Shown here: piece after piece, positions 15,334 through 16,316 of the stretch
Layout of the letters: every line of letters begins with the position of its first letter
How positions within the stretch are numbered: the first letter of the stretch is position 1
NCBI GenBank assembly: GCA_963700255.1
Contig: CAVOWW010000027.1
Span: forward strand, 1 to 16,316
Direction: 5' to 3'
From: UBA10649 sp963700255
GTDB lineage: Bacteria; Actinomycetota; Actinomycetes; S36-B12
Length of the DNA stretch: 16,316 bases
Position numbers and translations under genes: made by a program
The notes under the pieces: model-generated
What the model was told of the DNA's origin: nothing
What the model saw: only the letters and a program-made list of their open reading frames with translations
The model's database searches: none

Positions 15334-15750
15334 TCAACTCGCCGCCGGCAGCAGCGGCTCGACCTGCGCCGCCAAAGCGGGCTCCGGCTGCGCACCGACC
15401 ACGCGGCCCACGACCTTCCCGTCGCGGATCATGACGAGCGTCGGAATCGAGCTGGCGTCGTAGGCGCGGGCGGTCGCGGGGTTGTCGTCGACATTGACCT
15501 TGACCACCTTCAGCCGACCCGCGTAACGCTCGGCAAGGCGCTCGAGCACAGGCGCCACCATGCGGCACGGACCGCACCACGGTGCCCACAGATCCAGCAG
15601 GACGAGGCTGCTCGTGTCGACGGCGGTGGCGAGTGTCGAATCGGTCGCGTCCGCGATCCAGGGGAGGTCAGCCTTGCACGAGGCGCAGCGCGGGCGCCCG
15701 GACGCAGCAGCGGGGACGCGGTTCCTCGTACCGCAAGTGGCACAGGTCAC
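15334..15750 (-). CDS. trxC: Thioredoxin 2 with N-terminal zinc ribbon
   Basis: A cytoplasmic thiol-disulfide oxidoreductase that reduces protein disulfides, usually with electrons from thioredoxin reductase. At 138 residues it matches TrxC, not the shorter TrxA. An N-terminal zinc-ribbon has two CxxC pairs (Cys3/Cys6 in CATC and Cys22/Cys25 in CASC). The thioredoxin fold carries the active site WAPWCGPCR (Cys59/Cys62) and the cis-proline segment SIPT. The GTG start at 15750 places the first CxxC at residue 3, as in known TrxC. It overlaps the stop of an upstream small frame by four bases (GTGA), which suggests translational coupling. Zinc-ribbon thioredoxins are often tied to oxidative stress; no OxyR-like site was recognised. 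Confidence 0.9.
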   Translation of the reverse strand: MTCATCGTRNRVPAAASGRPRCASCKADLPWIADATDSTLATAVDTSSLVLLDLWAPWCGPCRMVAPVLERLAERYAGRLKVVKVNVDDNPATARAYDASSIPTLVMIRDGKVVGRVVGAQPEPALAAQVEPLLPAAS

Positions 15751-15920
15751 GATGCGCGGCTCACGAGGGGCACAACGATCCAACCCCGACCGGCATTCCC
15801 ATCGGCTCGGGACTCCCTCCTCACCGGATGGGCCAGCACCGCACCGAGCACTGCGATCGCCACCGACGGCCGGATGATCCCCGCTGTGACCGTCGTGGCG
15901 TCGTCGTTGTTGACGCGCAT
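15747..15920 (-). CDS. Possible small hypothetical protein overlapping trxC
   Basis: A 57-residue frame starting at ATG 15920. It has one hydrophobic stretch (AGIIRPSVAIAVLGAVLA) that might be a membrane segment, then a basic tail. Its TGA overlaps the thioredoxin GTG by four bases, the usual geometry of coupled actinobacterial genes and the main reason to list it. There is no clear Shine-Dalgarno and no recognised family. With several indels in this window, its true ends are uncertain, and it could be a chance frame in the 246-bp gap between trxC and DUF167. Confidence 0.35.
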   Translation of the reverse strand: MRVNNDDATTVTAGIIRPSVAIAVLGAVLAHPVRRESRADGNAGRGWIVVPLVSRAS

Positions 15921-15996
15921 CGCGATCACGCGTGCCTGGGATGTGTGCAGCCGACGACATAACGGCTGCGGACATTGCGTCTGGCAGGATCGCCGC

Positions 15997-16292
15997 ATGG
16001 GCGAAGTGCGCATCGCCGTCCGCGTGCGACCGGCGCGTCACGGACGAATGTCGGCGGTGCCTATGGCGATCCGCCCCAGCTCGCTGTCGCCGTGAGCTCC
16101 CCGCCCGTCGACGGAGCGGCCAATGAGGCTGTCGTGAAGGCCGTGGCCTCGGCTCTCGGGCTGAGGCCCGCCCGAGTCACCGTCGTCAGCGGGCACACGG
16201 CTCGGAGCAAAGTCCTCGCGCTCGTCGTTGACGATGGCGACGAGGCCACCCTCATCGACGAGGTCGACCAACTGATGAAGGCCGGCCCCTGA
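15997..16292 (+). CDS. DUF167 (YggU) family protein, frameshifted near 16032
   Basis: A small conserved protein of unknown function, about 98 residues after correction, the family's normal size. ATG 15997 has AGGA seven bases upstream and opens MGEVRIAVRVRP. The frame then breaks: the continuation GASRTNVGG is one frame over. Restoring one G in CCGGCG (16030-16035) joins them as RVRPGASRTNVGG, the classic DUF167 N-terminus. The rest is intact: SSPPVDGAANEAVVKAVASALG and VTVVSGHTARSKVLAL match the conserved core (PPVDGxAN...; G...R.K). It is divergent from the trxC side. The stop codon lies inside the loop of the terminator hairpin. Confidence 0.82.
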
Positions 16293-16305
16293 GGGACCGG
16301 CCTTC
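16277..16305 (+). terminator. Terminator hairpin over the DUF167 stop codon
   Basis: GAAGGCCGG (16277-16285) and CCGGCCTTC (16297-16305) form a perfect 9-bp stem with an 11-base loop that contains the TGA at 16290-16292. No T tract follows. Confidence 0.75.
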
Positions 16306-16316
16306 GTCGCAGCTCC

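Overview
High-GC DNA (codon third positions almost all G or C, frequent GTG/TTG starts, sparse Shine-Dalgarno sites, two probable leaderless genes) of an actinobacterium. The gene set (WS/DGAT acyltransferase, HMG-CoA reductase, glutaminase-STAS-cNMP fusion, soluble-adenylyl-cyclase-like cyclase) fits Actinomycetia, perhaps Propionibacteriales/Nocardioidaceae. That placement is a guess from gene content. The window looks chromosomal. I saw no insertion sequence, integrase, phage gene or CRISPR array.

Layout. 1-1553 (-): aldehyde dehydrogenase, running off the left edge. 1757-4686 (+): a compact run of a chagasin-like secreted protease inhibitor, a HAD phosphatase and a glutaminase with STAS and cyclic-nucleotide-binding domains, closed by a hairpin. 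4854-5845 (+): a secreted Asp/Pro-rich protein of unknown function. A long hairpin separates it from the convergent 1254-residue cyclase-ATPase-TPR protein (5880-9644, -). That gene is divergent from an MBL-fold hydrolase (9787-10602, +), which converges on an SRPBCC protein (10610-11050, -). Next come a histidine phosphatase (11208-11771, -), a tRNA with CAU anticodon (11827-11903, -) and a WS/DGAT acyltransferase (11921-13318, -) divergent from HMG-CoA reductase (13453-14680, +). The right end holds a lipoprotein (14709-15218, -), thioredoxin 2 (15334-15750, -) with a possible small overlapping upstream ORF, and a DUF167/YggU gene (15997-16292, +) ending in a terminator hairpin.

Two themes stand out. 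First, cyclic-nucleotide signalling: a sAC-like cyclase whose two catalytic halves are complementary and whose base-recognition residues are unusual, a divergent MBL hydrolase, and a nearby glutaminase carrying a cNMP-binding domain. The functional link is inference. Second, reading-frame damage: four genes carry one single-base indel each (near 1988, 4388, 5242 and 16032), while HMG-CoA reductase carries about ten within 660 bp, although every segment still encodes conserved motifs. Net lengths become multiples of three after correction. This suggests sequence errors or very recent damage, and the clustering in one gene deserves a check against raw reads.
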